A stretch of DNA of 64,000 nt from Calothrix sp. NIES-4101 (GCA_004296455.1 AP018275.1:1-64000), one strand, 5' to 3'; shown: positions 40,497 through 49,713, numbered from the stretch's first letter. Made by a program: numbers and translations. Notes: a model not told the origin generated them from the sequence alone.

Positions 40497-41572
40497 TGTT
40501 GGGAATATCACATTTACTCATTAGCGGTACGGCGACAAGTTTATTTTTGGGGACAGCCAGCCCCACCATTATTGTTACAGGTGCTGTTGCCGGACTATTA
40601 CCGGATATTGATATCTCGACTTCTCCGGCGGGTCAAGTTTTTCCCTGGGTGAGTCGATATTTAGAGCGAAGAATGCCCCATCGCAGTTGTACCCATAGTT
40701 TACTGGCATCTTTAATTTTGGCGATCGCATCCTATGGAATGGCATTATTTCACCCTAGTTTGATTAACCTGGTTCACGCCATCAATATTGGTTATTTGTT
40801 TGGCTGGTTTGCTGATGCTTTTACTCGTGGTGGGGTACAGATGTTCTATCCATCACGGGTAAAGTGTGTATGTCCGGGAAATCGAAATTTGCGGTTGAGG
40901 ACGGGGAGTAATGCCGAATATTTTGTGTTGATAGTGTTGATGGCGATTTCTTTGGCAGTATTCAACATTAACAACAGTGGGGGGATGCTGAGGCAGTTTA
41001 ACCGCTTAATTGCCAGTTCATCAGGGGTGGAGAGTTTGTATAACGCATCGGGTGCTACCAACTTGATTAAAGCACGGATTCAGGGAGTGCGTGGGAGCGA
41101 TCGCTCAAGAGTGGAGGGTGATTTTTTGGTGATTCAGACTCATGGTGCGGGGTTTATTGTCCAATCAGCAAGGGGTGAGATTTATAAAGTTGGCACTGAA
41201 GCGGGTTCGCAGATTATTAGCGAACGAATTACCGCCGATGTGGGTAAAGCCGCGATTACCACCATTGAACCAGTAGCACTGGAAGAAGAACAATTATTAG
41301 AAGTTTTGACACCATTTAACCGAGTTGGGGCAATGGTATTTGTCAGTGGTCAGTTGAGTGTTGATGACCCGGAGAGCATCAAACTAACGCCAGACCCCTA
41401 TCAATTTCCCTATATGAGAGCATCGGGTGAATCCGTCAGTCTCGAAGTTGCACCACTCAATCAAGTTATCGAAAAACTTGGAGAACAATTCGCCACAGGT
41501 AATTTACAAATAAGGATAATCAATGCCGCCCAAACCACTGCCACAAGCAATTTTAAAGCCCAATTTAGCTAA
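40496..41572 (+). CDS. DUF457 membrane-bound metal-dependent hydrolase family protein
   Basis: A 358-residue protein whose ATG overlaps the previous stop (TGATG). The N-terminal ~170 residues match DUF457 (YdjM-like) proteins: ISHLLISGT (metal histidine), GLLPDIDISTS, RMPHRSCTHSLLA and YLFGWFADAFTRGGVQMFYP with several hydrophobic helices. A soluble C-terminal domain of about 190 residues follows (QGVRGSDRSRVEGDFLVIQT and beyond), which is not part of normal YdjM proteins. It overlaps the next gene by 50 bp. Role within the operon unknown; possibly a lipid or peptide-processing subunit. Confidence 0.82.
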   Translation: MLGISHLLISGTATSLFLGTASPTIIVTGAVAGLLPDIDISTSPAGQVFPWVSRYLERRMPHRSCTHSLLASLILAIASYGMALFHPSLINLVHAINIGYLFGWFADAFTRGGVQMFYPSRVKCVCPGNRNLRLRTGSNAEYFVLIVLMAISLAVFNINNSGGMLRQFNRLIASSSGVESLYNASGATNLIKARIQGVRGSDRSRVEGDFLVIQTHGAGFIVQSARGEIYKVGTEAGSQIISERITADVGKAAITTIEPVALEEEQLLEVLTPFNRVGAMVFVSGQLSVDDPESIKLTPDPYQFPYMRASGESVSLEVAPLNQVIEKLGEQFATGNLQIRIINAAQTTATSNFKAQFS

Positions 41573-42797
41573 AAAGGCTAATGCCCAAACATCCCCAGGA
41601 ATTTTGTTGGGGGATAATATCACCTGGAACCCCAGCGAATTACCCAATGGTCACGTTGTATTACTGGGGGCATCAGGTAGCGGCAAAACCCAGACTCTCA
41701 AAGCCTACCCCTGTTAAGGTGTACCAATAATGTACTAGCCAGAAGTCCCATTCTTACGTTCTACCTCTAATCGCAGAACCTAAATTTTTAACGCAAGCAT
41801 TATTTTTTGCCTTCAATTTTTAATGGATGCGGTGCTGAAACCCCTATAAATCGTCAGTACAAATGTTCACCTTAACAGGGGTACTCTCAAAGCCCTAGCC
41901 TATGAATTACCGCGATTATTTCCAGAGTTAAAAGTGATTACAGTAGACTTTCATGGTGATTTAGAGTTACCTGGTGAAACCTGTTATCCGCTTGATATGG
42001 AGAGTCCCCACGGCATTAACCCGCTTGTGGTTGATTTGGACACTAAAGGCGGTGGACCGAATCTACAAGCAATTTCGGTGGCAGCAACATTTAAAAAAGC
42101 CCTGGTATTGGGAGCAAATCAAGAGGGTTTGGTAATTTCTATCCTCAATAGCTGCTATGGAATCAAGGGAATTTTCCAGGATGATTTTCGTACTTGGACT
42201 CGCACACCACCAACATTTGCTGATGTTCGCCAGGAAATTGAAAGTCGAGTTGAGGATGGCTGTAAGGAATCGGTGAAATTACAACTCAAACTGGCTGCGA
42301 CATTTCAATATGGCATTTTTGATAAACCCCAACCATCACTAGATGCCCAAATTATTCGCTTTGATTTATCAGCTTTGGGAAAAGTACCGGGATTATCAGC
42401 CATTGCAACTGAGGCTTTGACCAAACAACTAATGGATACACACCGAATTATGGGAGAGATTGAAGGGAAAACCCCCCGTAGTTTTGTTTTTATTGATGAG
42501 GCTAAGGAAGTCAAAAATTCTCGAAGTATTAAAATCATCCTTGGGGATGGTCGTAAATATGGATTATGTGCAGTATTAGCATCACAAAGAGATGCAGAGA
42601 TATCAGAGGAGGCGATCGCTAATTCAAGTACCAAAATTCTCTTGGCAGTAGACCAGAGTGAAGTCAAAAGGGTAGCGAGAAGATTTAGGTTTGCTGAAAA
42701 TATTGTCGCATCGCTGCAACCTTTGGAAGCATTGGTGCGTATGGGAACTATAGGGACGAAATGTCAGATTAAACCCTACTATGAACGAGTTGAATAA
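41523..42797 (+). pseudogene. HerA/VirB4-like DNA-translocase ATPase, interrupted by MITE
   Basis: Two coding parts are split by a 178-bp insertion (41706-41883) and rejoin in frame if the insertion and one 11-bp target copy are removed. The first part ends in Walker A GASGSGKTQTLKAL; the second continues LAYELPRLFPELKVITVDFHGD and reaches Walker B SFVFIDEAKEV near the end, then VLASQRDAEISEEAIANSST and RRFRFAENIVASLQP. Intact length would be about 360 residues. The family pumps DNA or forms the motor of conjugation-like systems. Inactive here. Overlaps neighbours on both sides. Confidence 0.85.
41706..41883. mobile_element. 178-bp MITE
   Basis: Inverted ends TACCCCTGTTAAGGTG / CACCTTAACAGGGGTA flanked by the 11-bp direct repeat CTCTCAAAGCC at 41695-41705 and 41884-41894. 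It has no coding capacity. An 11-bp target duplication fits an IS4-family transposase acting in trans. Confidence 0.85.
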
Positions 42798-43974
42798 ATT
42801 AGCGATATATGGCTGTGTGGGGGTGGCTGTATTGGGGTTAATGATGCCCAAATTGGGTGGTAGGAATAGTACGAATGCAGTGGCTCAAAGCACAACTGTA
42901 GTAACTCCCCCAACAAATGGCGTAAAGGAGTCAACAAGTAAATCCCAACCCCTACTAAAACTAACTATTACCGTTGATGACCCGTCGCACCTGAAAATCA
43001 AAGAAGGTGAGGAAATTAAGATTGGACAGGTGATTGCGGATAATTCCATTGAACGAGAACGCTTGAGTAAACAGCGTCAATCAGTAGTCTTGCAAATCAA
43101 TAATCTCAAATCGAAGCCGATTCCTGCACCAATTAAACCAACTTCAGCACCATCTGTTGCCCCACTACCTCAAGCCCAGTTTGTGGAAGAAGAAGCGAGT
43201 ATTGCCCAAGCACGCCTGAAACTACAACAGGCACAATCGATCCTACAATCGCGATCGCCGATGTTGCAAACGGATAATCCAGAAAAACGCGCTGAAGCTG
43301 AAAAGTCGGAAGCTGCACTGCGACAGGCACAAGAGAAAGTTAAAGAACAGGAAGAATTGTTACGTTCAATGCAGGATATGAAGCTGGAAGTACCCGTAAT
43401 TCGCCATGAGGAGGCAAAACTGGCTCAATTGCAATCGGAACTTGAGCAGGCACAATCGGCATTAGAAAGGGAACGGGCAAAGCTGAATGCCAGTGCGGTA
43501 ATGCAGCAACAGGAATTGCAAAATCTACAAATTGCGGTGCAGTTGGCTGCCTCGGAGTTGAATATGGCTTCATCGCGATTGGAAACGGCTAAATCGAACC
43601 GCAAGTTATTGGAATATAAAGCCTCAATTGAAGCGGTGCAACGTATTGAGCAGCAAAACCACTCGCAACAATCCTATTCACAACAACAGGCACAATATGC
43701 TCAACAAATTAGAGATAGGGACTATCAACTAGCTCAACTCAATCTGTCACTGAGTAGTATTGATGACAAACTAGCACTGATTCCGGTAGTGCGATCGCCC
43801 CGGAATGGGTACATCAGGAGAGTAAAAAACTGGACAGGTAACAATGGCAAATATACAACAGAGGTCACTATTAGCTCTGGTTTTAATCGCAGGGTTGCAA
43901 ATATTAGTAGGACAGCAAGCGATCGCCAACTCCCCGCCAAGTCTCTTACCAGTACCAAAACCAGCACCAATTAA
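42781..43974 (+). CDS. HlyD-like membrane-fusion/adaptor protein, coiled-coil rich
   Basis: A 397-residue protein. One N-terminal membrane helix (YGCVGVAVLGLMMP) anchors it. A lipoyl-like half (LTITVDDPSHLKIKEGEEIK) precedes long heptad-repeat helices from about residue 130 to 300 (QEKVKEQEELLRSMQDMKLE, LAQLQSELEQAQSALERERA), ending with the matching lipoyl half RSPRNGYIRRVKNWTG. This is the architecture of periplasmic adaptors of type I secretion and efflux systems. Overlaps the HerA-like gene by 17 bp and the TolC-like gene by 131 bp in another frame. Confidence 0.82.
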   Translation: MNELNKLAIYGCVGVAVLGLMMPKLGGRNSTNAVAQSTTVVTPPTNGVKESTSKSQPLLKLTITVDDPSHLKIKEGEEIKIGQVIADNSIERERLSKQRQSVVLQINNLKSKPIPAPIKPTSAPSVAPLPQAQFVEEEASIAQARLKLQQAQSILQSRSPMLQTDNPEKRAEAEKSEAALRQAQEKVKEQEELLRSMQDMKLEVPVIRHEEAKLAQLQSELEQAQSALERERAKLNASAVMQQQELQNLQIAVQLAASELNMASSRLETAKSNRKLLEYKASIEAVQRIEQQNHSQQSYSQQQAQYAQQIRDRDYQLAQLNLSLSSIDDKLALIPVVRSPRNGYIRRVKNWTGNNGKYTTEVTISSGFNRRVANISRTASDRQLPAKSLTSTKTSTN

Positions 43975-44986
43975 AAACCAAGCTGCCCCTCTGCCACCAC
44001 CAAGTACGCAAAAACCTGAAAGTGCAAATACTCAACAAGAGGCAGAAGGCAGAAGCCAGAAAGAAGGGCGGGAGGTTGAGTTTAGCGCCGAGGATAGCAG
44101 TGAAGTTAAGGATGAGGGGGTAGTCCAAGACAGCAATGGTGGGGATATCGACCCCGAACAAGCCGAACAGGAAGCGGATGCAGCATTACCCAAAACTCCC
44201 CAAAACCCATTTGAACGTCCCAACATTGATACGCTAATACAAAAACAGTTCAATGATGATATGTGGCGGTTGATGAAAGGAGCTTTACCTTGTTTGGAAA
44301 CTTCAGCTAACTGCTTGGAACAATTACAGGTAAAAGCAGTATCGCAATCGCCATTACTCAAAGAACTCGATACCCGAATTGCTGAAGCCAACGAGAAAAT
44401 TAATGCAGCTAAAGCACAAAACAAAAAATCGATTCGGCTTGGTGTTCTCACTCCCGCATTGCAATACCTACTTGGACCAACTGTAAATCCTGGGCAACGT
44501 CAACCTGCGGGAACTGGATTAATTGATAATATTGCAGCTGTGATTCGTGGTGATACATCTATACTAAATGGTTTATTACGAGTCATTGGTATTCCATTAT
44601 TTGAGGGTAGCCAAGGGGGGAATGCTGATGCTCAAAGGAATGCGATCGCTATTTCGGATTTACAGATAAAGGTGGCGGAATTGCAGAGGGGGAGGGCAAA
44701 ATTAGCAGATGAAATCAGGGAAAAAGTTGCAGCAGCATTGATTCGATTTGATGAAGCACGAACTAGTTTTCAGACTTCGCAGGTAGTCGCATCGAGGGCA
44801 ACTGACCAATTTAAGGTATTTGAATTGCGGTATACCAGGGGAAATAGTGATACGGAAACTTATTTATCGAGGTTAAATTCGCTAGATAATCAAAAAGCCC
44901 AAACCTATCAAGCTTGGGCAAAGATGCGTAGAAGTTTATTTGAATTAAAGTTATTAGTTTTGAGCGTCAAAGATGCAGAGATTTGA
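43844..44986 (+). CDS. TolC-like outer-membrane-factor family protein
   Basis: A 380-residue exported protein: signal peptide RSLLALVLIAGLQILVGQQA IA, then a Pro/Gln-rich low-complexity stretch, then long helices (SPLLKELDTRIAEANEKINA, LQIKVAELQRGRAKLADEIR, EKVAAALIRFDEARTSFQTS, FELRYTRGNSDTETYLSRLN). Helical hairpins of this kind plus FELRYTRGNSDTETYL-type motifs resemble the periplasmic part of TolC-like channels, though beta-barrel strands are not evident, so it may be a divergent relative. Its 131-bp overlap with the adaptor gene is unusual; the signal peptide supports this start. A truncated second copy of its C-terminus lies at 48692-49084. Confidence 0.78.
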   Translation: MANIQQRSLLALVLIAGLQILVGQQAIANSPPSLLPVPKPAPIKNQAAPLPPPSTQKPESANTQQEAEGRSQKEGREVEFSAEDSSEVKDEGVVQDSNGGDIDPEQAEQEADAALPKTPQNPFERPNIDTLIQKQFNDDMWRLMKGALPCLETSANCLEQLQVKAVSQSPLLKELDTRIAEANEKINAAKAQNKKSIRLGVLTPALQYLLGPTVNPGQRQPAGTGLIDNIAAVIRGDTSILNGLLRVIGIPLFEGSQGGNADAQRNAIAISDLQIKVAELQRGRAKLADEIREKVAAALIRFDEARTSFQTSQVVASRATDQFKVFELRYTRGNSDTETYLSRLNSLDNQKAQTYQAWAKMRRSLFELKLLVLSVKDAEI

Positions 44987-44988
44987 TT

Positions 44989-45198
44989 TCAAGCAACTTC
45001 TACATATTCACATAAAGTTGTAGGTTTAGGAATTGTTAAACCATCTTCACGCAAACCTTCTAAATGAAAATCGATAGCTTCTTTAATCTGCTGCTCAACC
45101 TCTGGAATTGTTAAACCAGTAGCGATACATCCGGGTAAATCTGGAACATAAGCTGAATAATTACTTTCTGCTTTTTCAATAATAATTGCATAACGCAT
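44989..45198 (-). CDS. hicB: HicB-family antitoxin
   Basis: A 69-residue protein with the HicB fold: MRYAIIIEKAESNYSAYVPD LPGCIATG followed by EVEQQIKEAIDFHLEGLRED. It lacks an extra C-terminal DNA-binding domain, as in short HicB proteins. It neutralises the HicA RNase. It starts one base before the hicA stop (TAATG arrangement), on the minus strand, so the pair is an operon. Convergent with the TolC-like gene. Confidence 0.9.
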   Translation of the reverse strand: MRYAIIIEKAESNYSAYVPDLPGCIATGLTIPEVEQQIKEAIDFHLEGLREDGLTIPKPTTLCEYVEVA

Positions 45199-45437
45199 TA
45201 GTTTTCTTCCTTTTCTCCTGTTTGTTCCTCGTTTTCTATAGTATCTTTCGATTTTTTGAGTTGGGCTTGTTTCAAAATACTATTTAGTGTACCTAGAGCC
45301 AAATCATCAGATAGTTTTCCCGGAACTGTTACTAAACCTGATTTTATTGTGTGTTTATACTGGCGGTGACTACCTTTTATTCTAGCTAAATACCAACCAT
45401 CATCTTCTATCAACTTAATCATTTCCTTAACTTTCAT
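45198..45437 (-). CDS. hicA: HicA-family mRNA interferase toxin
   Basis: A 79-residue toxin with dsRBD-like fold: MIKLIEDDGWYLARIKGSHR QYKH carries the catalytic histidine in the conserved GSHRQY motif, then GLVTVPGKLSDDLALGTLNS ILKQA. The C-terminus is longer and acidic (DTIENEEQTGEKEEN), slightly unusual. HicA cleaves mRNA when not bound by HicB; on plasmids it supports maintenance. Confidence 0.92.
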   Translation of the reverse strand: MKVKEMIKLIEDDGWYLARIKGSHRQYKHTIKSGLVTVPGKLSDDLALGTLNSILKQAQLKKSKDTIENEEQTGEKEEN

Positions 45438-45656
45438 TTAAACATTTATGTCACTTATAGTTTCCTTTTAAAGCTTAAAGTATATCTGGTGTAGAAAATA
45501 TTGCTGACTCATTGTTAGTATTACTACCATTAAGAGGCTATATATAAATTAAATCTTCAGACCAAATAAACCCGATTTCTTGGATTTAAATATCCAGCAT
45601 CATCTCACTTTACTAGCATCTGCGATACCATTTTGTGGTCGCCAAGGGCATCGCAA

Positions 45657-46311
45657 TTAGCTCTCACACACATCTTGAGTTACAGGTGCGGCAATAGGGA
45701 AGCTTTCGGCTTTAAGATATTCAGCGAAATACTTGCCAAAATACGACCATGAGGATTCGTTTTCTGCTGCCAGGAAACAACGAGGTGCTTCCTTGTACAA
45801 GGGTAGGCGAGAATTGATTTCTTCCTTCAACAGGGGGGAAAGTTCTTCAAAGTTGGCTAATTTCCTACCAGTTGCACTATAAACCAAGTATCCAGGTTTG
45901 CCCTTCATCTTCATCCAGGGTAGCCAAGGACTAACTCGTATCCAATCGATGTGAAGATTTTTCACCCCATGTGTGGAATTTCTCAATTCTTCGAGGGATG
46001 TTGTGAGTTTAAAAAATTCTCCGGCTTGGTATAACTTTTCTGGACTGTAGTCCTTAAATTTTGCGTCGGAAGCAAGAACATTGGGATAAGTGAGGGGGAC
46101 ATCAATTACAAAGGTAACATTAGTGCCAGATATCTCGCTTTTAGGACTACCAGACACAACATTTTGAACTGGGTTATTAGCAACGTGAACAATGGCAACG
46201 GTTTCCCCAGTCCAAGAATTTTCCCATTTATGAACAAGTTTATTGGTTTTGGGGTCGAGATAATAATTGAGTTCACGGGAAAGTAACTCCCATTCACCCT
46301 GCTTATTCTTG
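45657..46311 (-). pseudogene. DUF1838 protein gene, 3' part, split by IS66 element
   Basis: The main part of a DUF1838 gene reads, N- to C-terminal, NKQGEWELLSRELNYYLDPK TNKLVHKWENSWTGE, TVAIVHVANNPVQNVVSG, then to a normal stop at 45657. LNYYLDPKTNKLVHKWENSW TGE... matches the DUF1838 core pattern. The 5' part lies beyond the IS66 element at 48037-48235. Removing the element and one 8-bp duplication restores the frame (ARC IKNKQGEWE). DUF1838 function is unknown. Confidence 0.8.
46304..46311. repeat. Target-site duplication (left) of IS66 element
   Basis: TATTCTTG immediately left of the inverted repeat at 46312; the identical 8-mer follows the right end at 48037-48044. Eight bp is the standard duplication of the IS66 family. 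Confidence 0.85.
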
Positions 46312-48036
46312 GTAGTCGTTCACAGGATTTAAAGTGTTACCAAGTAAATTAAGTACCAATAGATGGTAAATTAAGATGCATGGATGTAATGTGCCTCGTT
46401 TACGGGATTGAAATCCCAAGCTCAGATTGGGAAAAAACTCCAGCCAGCATCAAAGAACTGGTGGAGAAAATGGGGCAGCGCATCAAGCAATCCGAACAAG
46501 AGTTAGCGTCAGAAGTTGCCAAAAATCAAGAACTATTAGAAAAAATCAATCGAACATCAAAAAACTCATCATCTCCACCGTCAAGCGACCCACTCAATAG
46601 CGAAAAACTTCTATCAAAAAAGAAGAGTGATAAAAAGCGAGGTGGACAGCTAGGACATAAAGGGCATAGTCGTAACCTGTATGATGTATCCGAATGCGAT
46701 AGCGTTTTAGAACATCAGCCAGAAACTTGCTCTGGTTGTGGAGAAAAGTTAATAGGAGTTGATAGCAATCCCAGAAGGCATCAAGTAGTTGAAATTCCAC
46801 CGATAAATCCCATAATCGTAGAACATCGACTACATCAACTCGAATGTCAGCATTGTGGAACCTTGACTCGTGCAACCTTACCAGCAGATGTGCCAATTCG
46901 TGGTTATGGTGTAAGGGTAGTGGCACTTGTAGCAGTATTAAGTGGGTTATACCGCCATAGTACTCGAATGGTACAAAGCGCAATGCAAGATATCTTTGGA
47001 GTCACGATGTGCTTAGGTACAGTCAATAAACTGAAGAAAGAAGCAAGCGATGCAATTGCAGGAGCAGTATCAGAAGCAAAAACATACGTGCAAAATTCTC
47101 CTGTAGTTGGAGTAGATGAAACAAGCTGTCTTCTAAGGAAATGTTGATGGATGTAATGACAAAAACAGAAAAGCTTGGCTCTGGGTTGCAGTTACACCCC
47201 TAGTTACGTTTTTTCAAGTCACACTTTCCCGTTGTACGGACACAGCCAAAAATCTACTGGGAGAGAACTTCGGTGGAATTTTAAACTCCGACCGATATGC
47301 ATCGTATAACTGGGTTGACTTGGAGCAACGGCAGTTATGTTGGGCACATTTAAAACGGGAATTTATCAAAATATCTGAGCGTTCTGGAGTTTCATCAAAT
47401 ATTGGCAATGCTCTGGTTAAACAACAAGAAAAATTATTTGAACTGTGGCATCGGGTTCGAGATGGAACTTTGAGCCGTTGCGAGTTTCAACTTTTAGTTA
47501 CAGAGATTCGCGATTTAATCAAGTCTTCTTTACAAGAAGCTGCAAATTATGAGATTGGGGCACAGGAAAAAACTCCACTGGCAAAAACTGTTCGTACCTG
47601 TCGTCAACTCTTAAAAGTTGAGCAAGCTTTGTGGCTGTTTGTCGAAGTTGAGGGTGTGGAACCGACAAATAATGCTGCCGAAAGAGCAATACGTCCTGCC
47701 GTGATCTGGCGACGTACCAGTTTTGGCTCTCAAACAAAGGCTGGCAGCAATTTCGTTGCCAGAATGTTGACCGTTGTTACTACCCTAAAGTCCCAACGTC
47801 GAAATGTCTTGGAATTTATGACTCAAGCTGTTAGTTCTAAGCGTCACAATCAACCAACTCCTACTTTACTTCCCCAAATTCCTGCGGATAGAAGTTGCTG
47901 TTAAAAATGTTGCTGAAAACCTACGAAGTTATTCCCCTATTTCAATTAATATATTACCTTCATCTTTTGACCTATAACTCTTGGAAACACAAGGGTTTCA
48001 TTTTCTTGTAATTTGCGATCGCCTGTGATCGATTAC
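46312..48036 (+). mobile_element. IS66-family element
   Basis: A 1,725-bp element with imperfect inverted repeats GTAGTCGTTCACAGG and GTAATCGATCACAGG (13 of 15), flanked by the 8-bp duplication TATTCTTG. It carries a transposase in two frames. It has inserted in the DUF1838 gene. Confidence 0.88.
46380..47904 (+). pseudogene. IS66-family transposase, frame-broken
   Basis: Frame 1 (46380-47147) encodes the N-terminal part: leucine-zipper-like KELVEKMGQRIKQSEQELAS, the CSGCGEKLI and CQHCGTLTR zinc motifs, and the domain up to VGVDETSCLL containing the first aspartate. The expected continuation GNVDGCNDKNRKAWLWVAVT is one frame over and leads through LLGENFGGILNSDRYASYNW and CWAHLKREFIKI (second D) to NNAAERAIRPAVIWRRTSFG (E) and 47904. 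A one-base shift near 47135-47145 separates them. Probably inactive, though a programmed shift cannot be excluded. Confidence 0.82.
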
Positions 48037-48235
48037 TATTCTTGATACATCGGGCAACATTCATACCCAAAATATTAAAAAGCTTGCGCTGTCGTTCCTG
48101 GGGGACAAAAGCATACATCGAACCCTGCCACTGGGTGTATACGTTTTCCCCTGTAGTCGTGCAGCGAACACGGATTAATTCATCTATACCGATCTGTTTC
48201 TGTTGTGCGGTTGATGGTAGGCTGTTGACTCTGTG
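48037..48235 (-). pseudogene. DUF1838 protein gene, 5' part
   Basis: On the minus strand, from about 48235 down to the element: NSLPSTAQQKQIGIDELIRV RCTTTGENVYTQWQG, SMYAFVPQERQRKLFNILGM NVARCIK. It joins the other half at 45657-46311 once the IS66 element is removed. The exact start is unclear: an ATG near 48268 is in a neighbouring frame, so the N-terminus may carry an additional frameshift. Confidence 0.7.
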
Positions 48236-48691
48236 ACTTTTTTGGGATTTTGTTCATACAAAAAACGTGACTATTCACGAAGGCTGTAAAGCTTATTTAA
48301 CTGGGCTTTTGATGGACAATTTAACGTCACGTACAAAATTACTAAAAACCGCTCAAATTTTAACAAAGTACACAGCCTAGGTTGATGGTGTTACAACCAA
48401 ACTAACTCCAGCAGCAAAGGTAGTTACGGCAAGGAATGTTTGGATACTTTTAATAGTTCTACTATTCTTGGAAATCATAAATGTCACCCTGGATATTCAA
48501 AGATATAAAGTCGCTAAGTGTAGCATTTGAATATCGTAATGTGTAGGGAAATTCTGCCCCTACTCAAAACTAGCATTGGCGGTACCACAAAGTGGTCGCC
48601 AAGGGCATCGCAATTTTCTTCCGCCTCAAATATAAACGCGATGTCTACGAGCGGCTATGCCGGGAGCAGATGTTAACCAAAATGCATCCTA
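48236..48691. other. Intergenic region with one small ORF
   Basis: Holds a possible 33-residue peptide (48377-48478, minus), and from about 48575 a stretch (gtggtcgccaagggcatcgc) duplicated at about 45630. Otherwise nothing coding is supported. Confidence 0.4.
48377..48478 (-). CDS. Possible 33-residue membrane peptide
   Basis: ATG at 48478 opens a 33-codon frame, MISKNSRTIKSIQTFLAVTT followed by a hydrophobic stretch FAAGVSLVVTP, ending in TAG. A basic start followed by one membrane-spanning segment is consistent with a small membrane peptide. It lies upstream of the DUF1838 gene on the same strand. No homologue is known to me. Confidence 0.35.
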   Translation of the reverse strand: MISKNSRTIKSIQTFLAVTTFAAGVSLVVTPST

Positions 48692-49084
48692 ATGAGATTT
48701 AAAGGCAGCCAAGGGGAGAACGCCGATGCTCAACGGAATGCGATCGCTATTTCTGATTTACAGATAAAGGTGGCGGAATTACAGAGGGGAAGGGCAAAGT
48801 TAGCAGATGAAATTAGGGAAAAAGTAGCGATCTCTTTGGTGAAATTCGATGAAGGGCGTACCGATTTCCAAACCGCTCAAATTGTTTCTATGCGGGCAGT
48901 TGACCAGTTTAAGGTATTCGAGTTGAGATATACCAGGGGAAATAGTGATACAGAAACCTATCTATCAAGGCAAAATCAACTGGACAATCAAAAAGCCCAA
49001 ACCTATCAAGCTTGGGCAAAGATGCGAAGAAGTTTATTTGAATTAAAATTGTTGGTTTTGAGTGTGAAAGAAGCAGAGATTTAA
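48692..49084 (+). pseudogene. Truncated duplicate of TolC-like gene C-terminus
   Basis: A 130-residue frame nearly identical in sequence to the last 129 residues of the TolC-like gene at 43844-44986 (GSQGENADAQRNAIAISDLQ, LRYTRGNSDTETYLSRQNQL, AQTYQAWAKMRRSLFELKLL). The signal peptide and first two thirds are missing. Differences such as SLVKFDEGRTDFQTAQIVSM versus ALIRFDEARTSFQTSQVVAS show it has diverged for some time. Probably non-functional. Confidence 0.75.
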
Positions 49085-49152
49085 GATTATTCTGAATAAA
49101 AGGGTGAAAAATTGGAACACTCTTATATCGAATTTCAGGTACTTCAATTCTA

Positions 49153-49668
49153 ATGTTCAAAGTAAAGTCACAATTTTCAAAGTTTCTCGGATTGTTGCTT
49201 ATCGTCTGCTTTACCTTCTTCACAGTATATGTAGCGAATTCTCAACAACTCCCTTTAGTTGAATACCAATCAAAAACATCTGCCAGAGAAACCACCAAAT
49301 ATAAATTGGCAACTGAGGTACTACTAGAGATAGGAATCGCACAAAGATACGATATGCATTTCGACCACTTGATGGGCACGTTAATAGGTAAGGGTGATGA
49401 TTTTAAGCTTTATACAAGGTTTAGGAAGATGTTTGCACGAGAAATTGGTTGGAGACATTTCAAAGATGCCTATGCAGCAAGAATGGAAGCCGATTTTTCG
49501 GAAGATGAATTAAAAAAATTGTTAAATTTATCAAAGCAACCTGTGATGAAAAAGTTGTTGCAGTCTGAAGTCAAAGCATATATGGATACGTCTAAACAAA
49601 GGTTTAAAATGGGATTTGACTTGTGGGATAACTATAATAACGGCAAAATAAATTTACCACCAGACTAA
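49153..49668 (+). CDS. Exported helical protein (DUF2059-like)
   Basis: A 171-residue protein with a signal peptide (FLGLLLIVCFTFFTVYVANS Q). The mature part is helical with YKLATEVLLEIGIAQRYDMH, FKLYTRFRKMFAREIGWRHF KDAYAARMEADFSEDELKKL and LSKQPVMKKLLQSEVKAYMD, resembling DUF2059 proteins (FAEHFTEEELKELLAFYxSPxGKK). Function unknown. Stands alone downstream of the TolC-like duplicate. Confidence 0.72.
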   Translation: MFKVKSQFSKFLGLLLIVCFTFFTVYVANSQQLPLVEYQSKTSARETTKYKLATEVLLEIGIAQRYDMHFDHLMGTLIGKGDDFKLYTRFRKMFAREIGWRHFKDAYAARMEADFSEDELKKLLNLSKQPVMKKLLQSEVKAYMDTSKQRFKMGFDLWDNYNNGKINLPPD

Positions 49669-49713
49669 ACTTTACTCCATAAAAGTATCGTTATTTGTAG
49701 TATCTGTAAAAAT

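Noticed and set aside
46106-46297. Small minus-strand protein beside the DUF1838 gene
   Set aside because: The DUF1838 frame continues upstream through this DNA in a different frame with clear family motifs.
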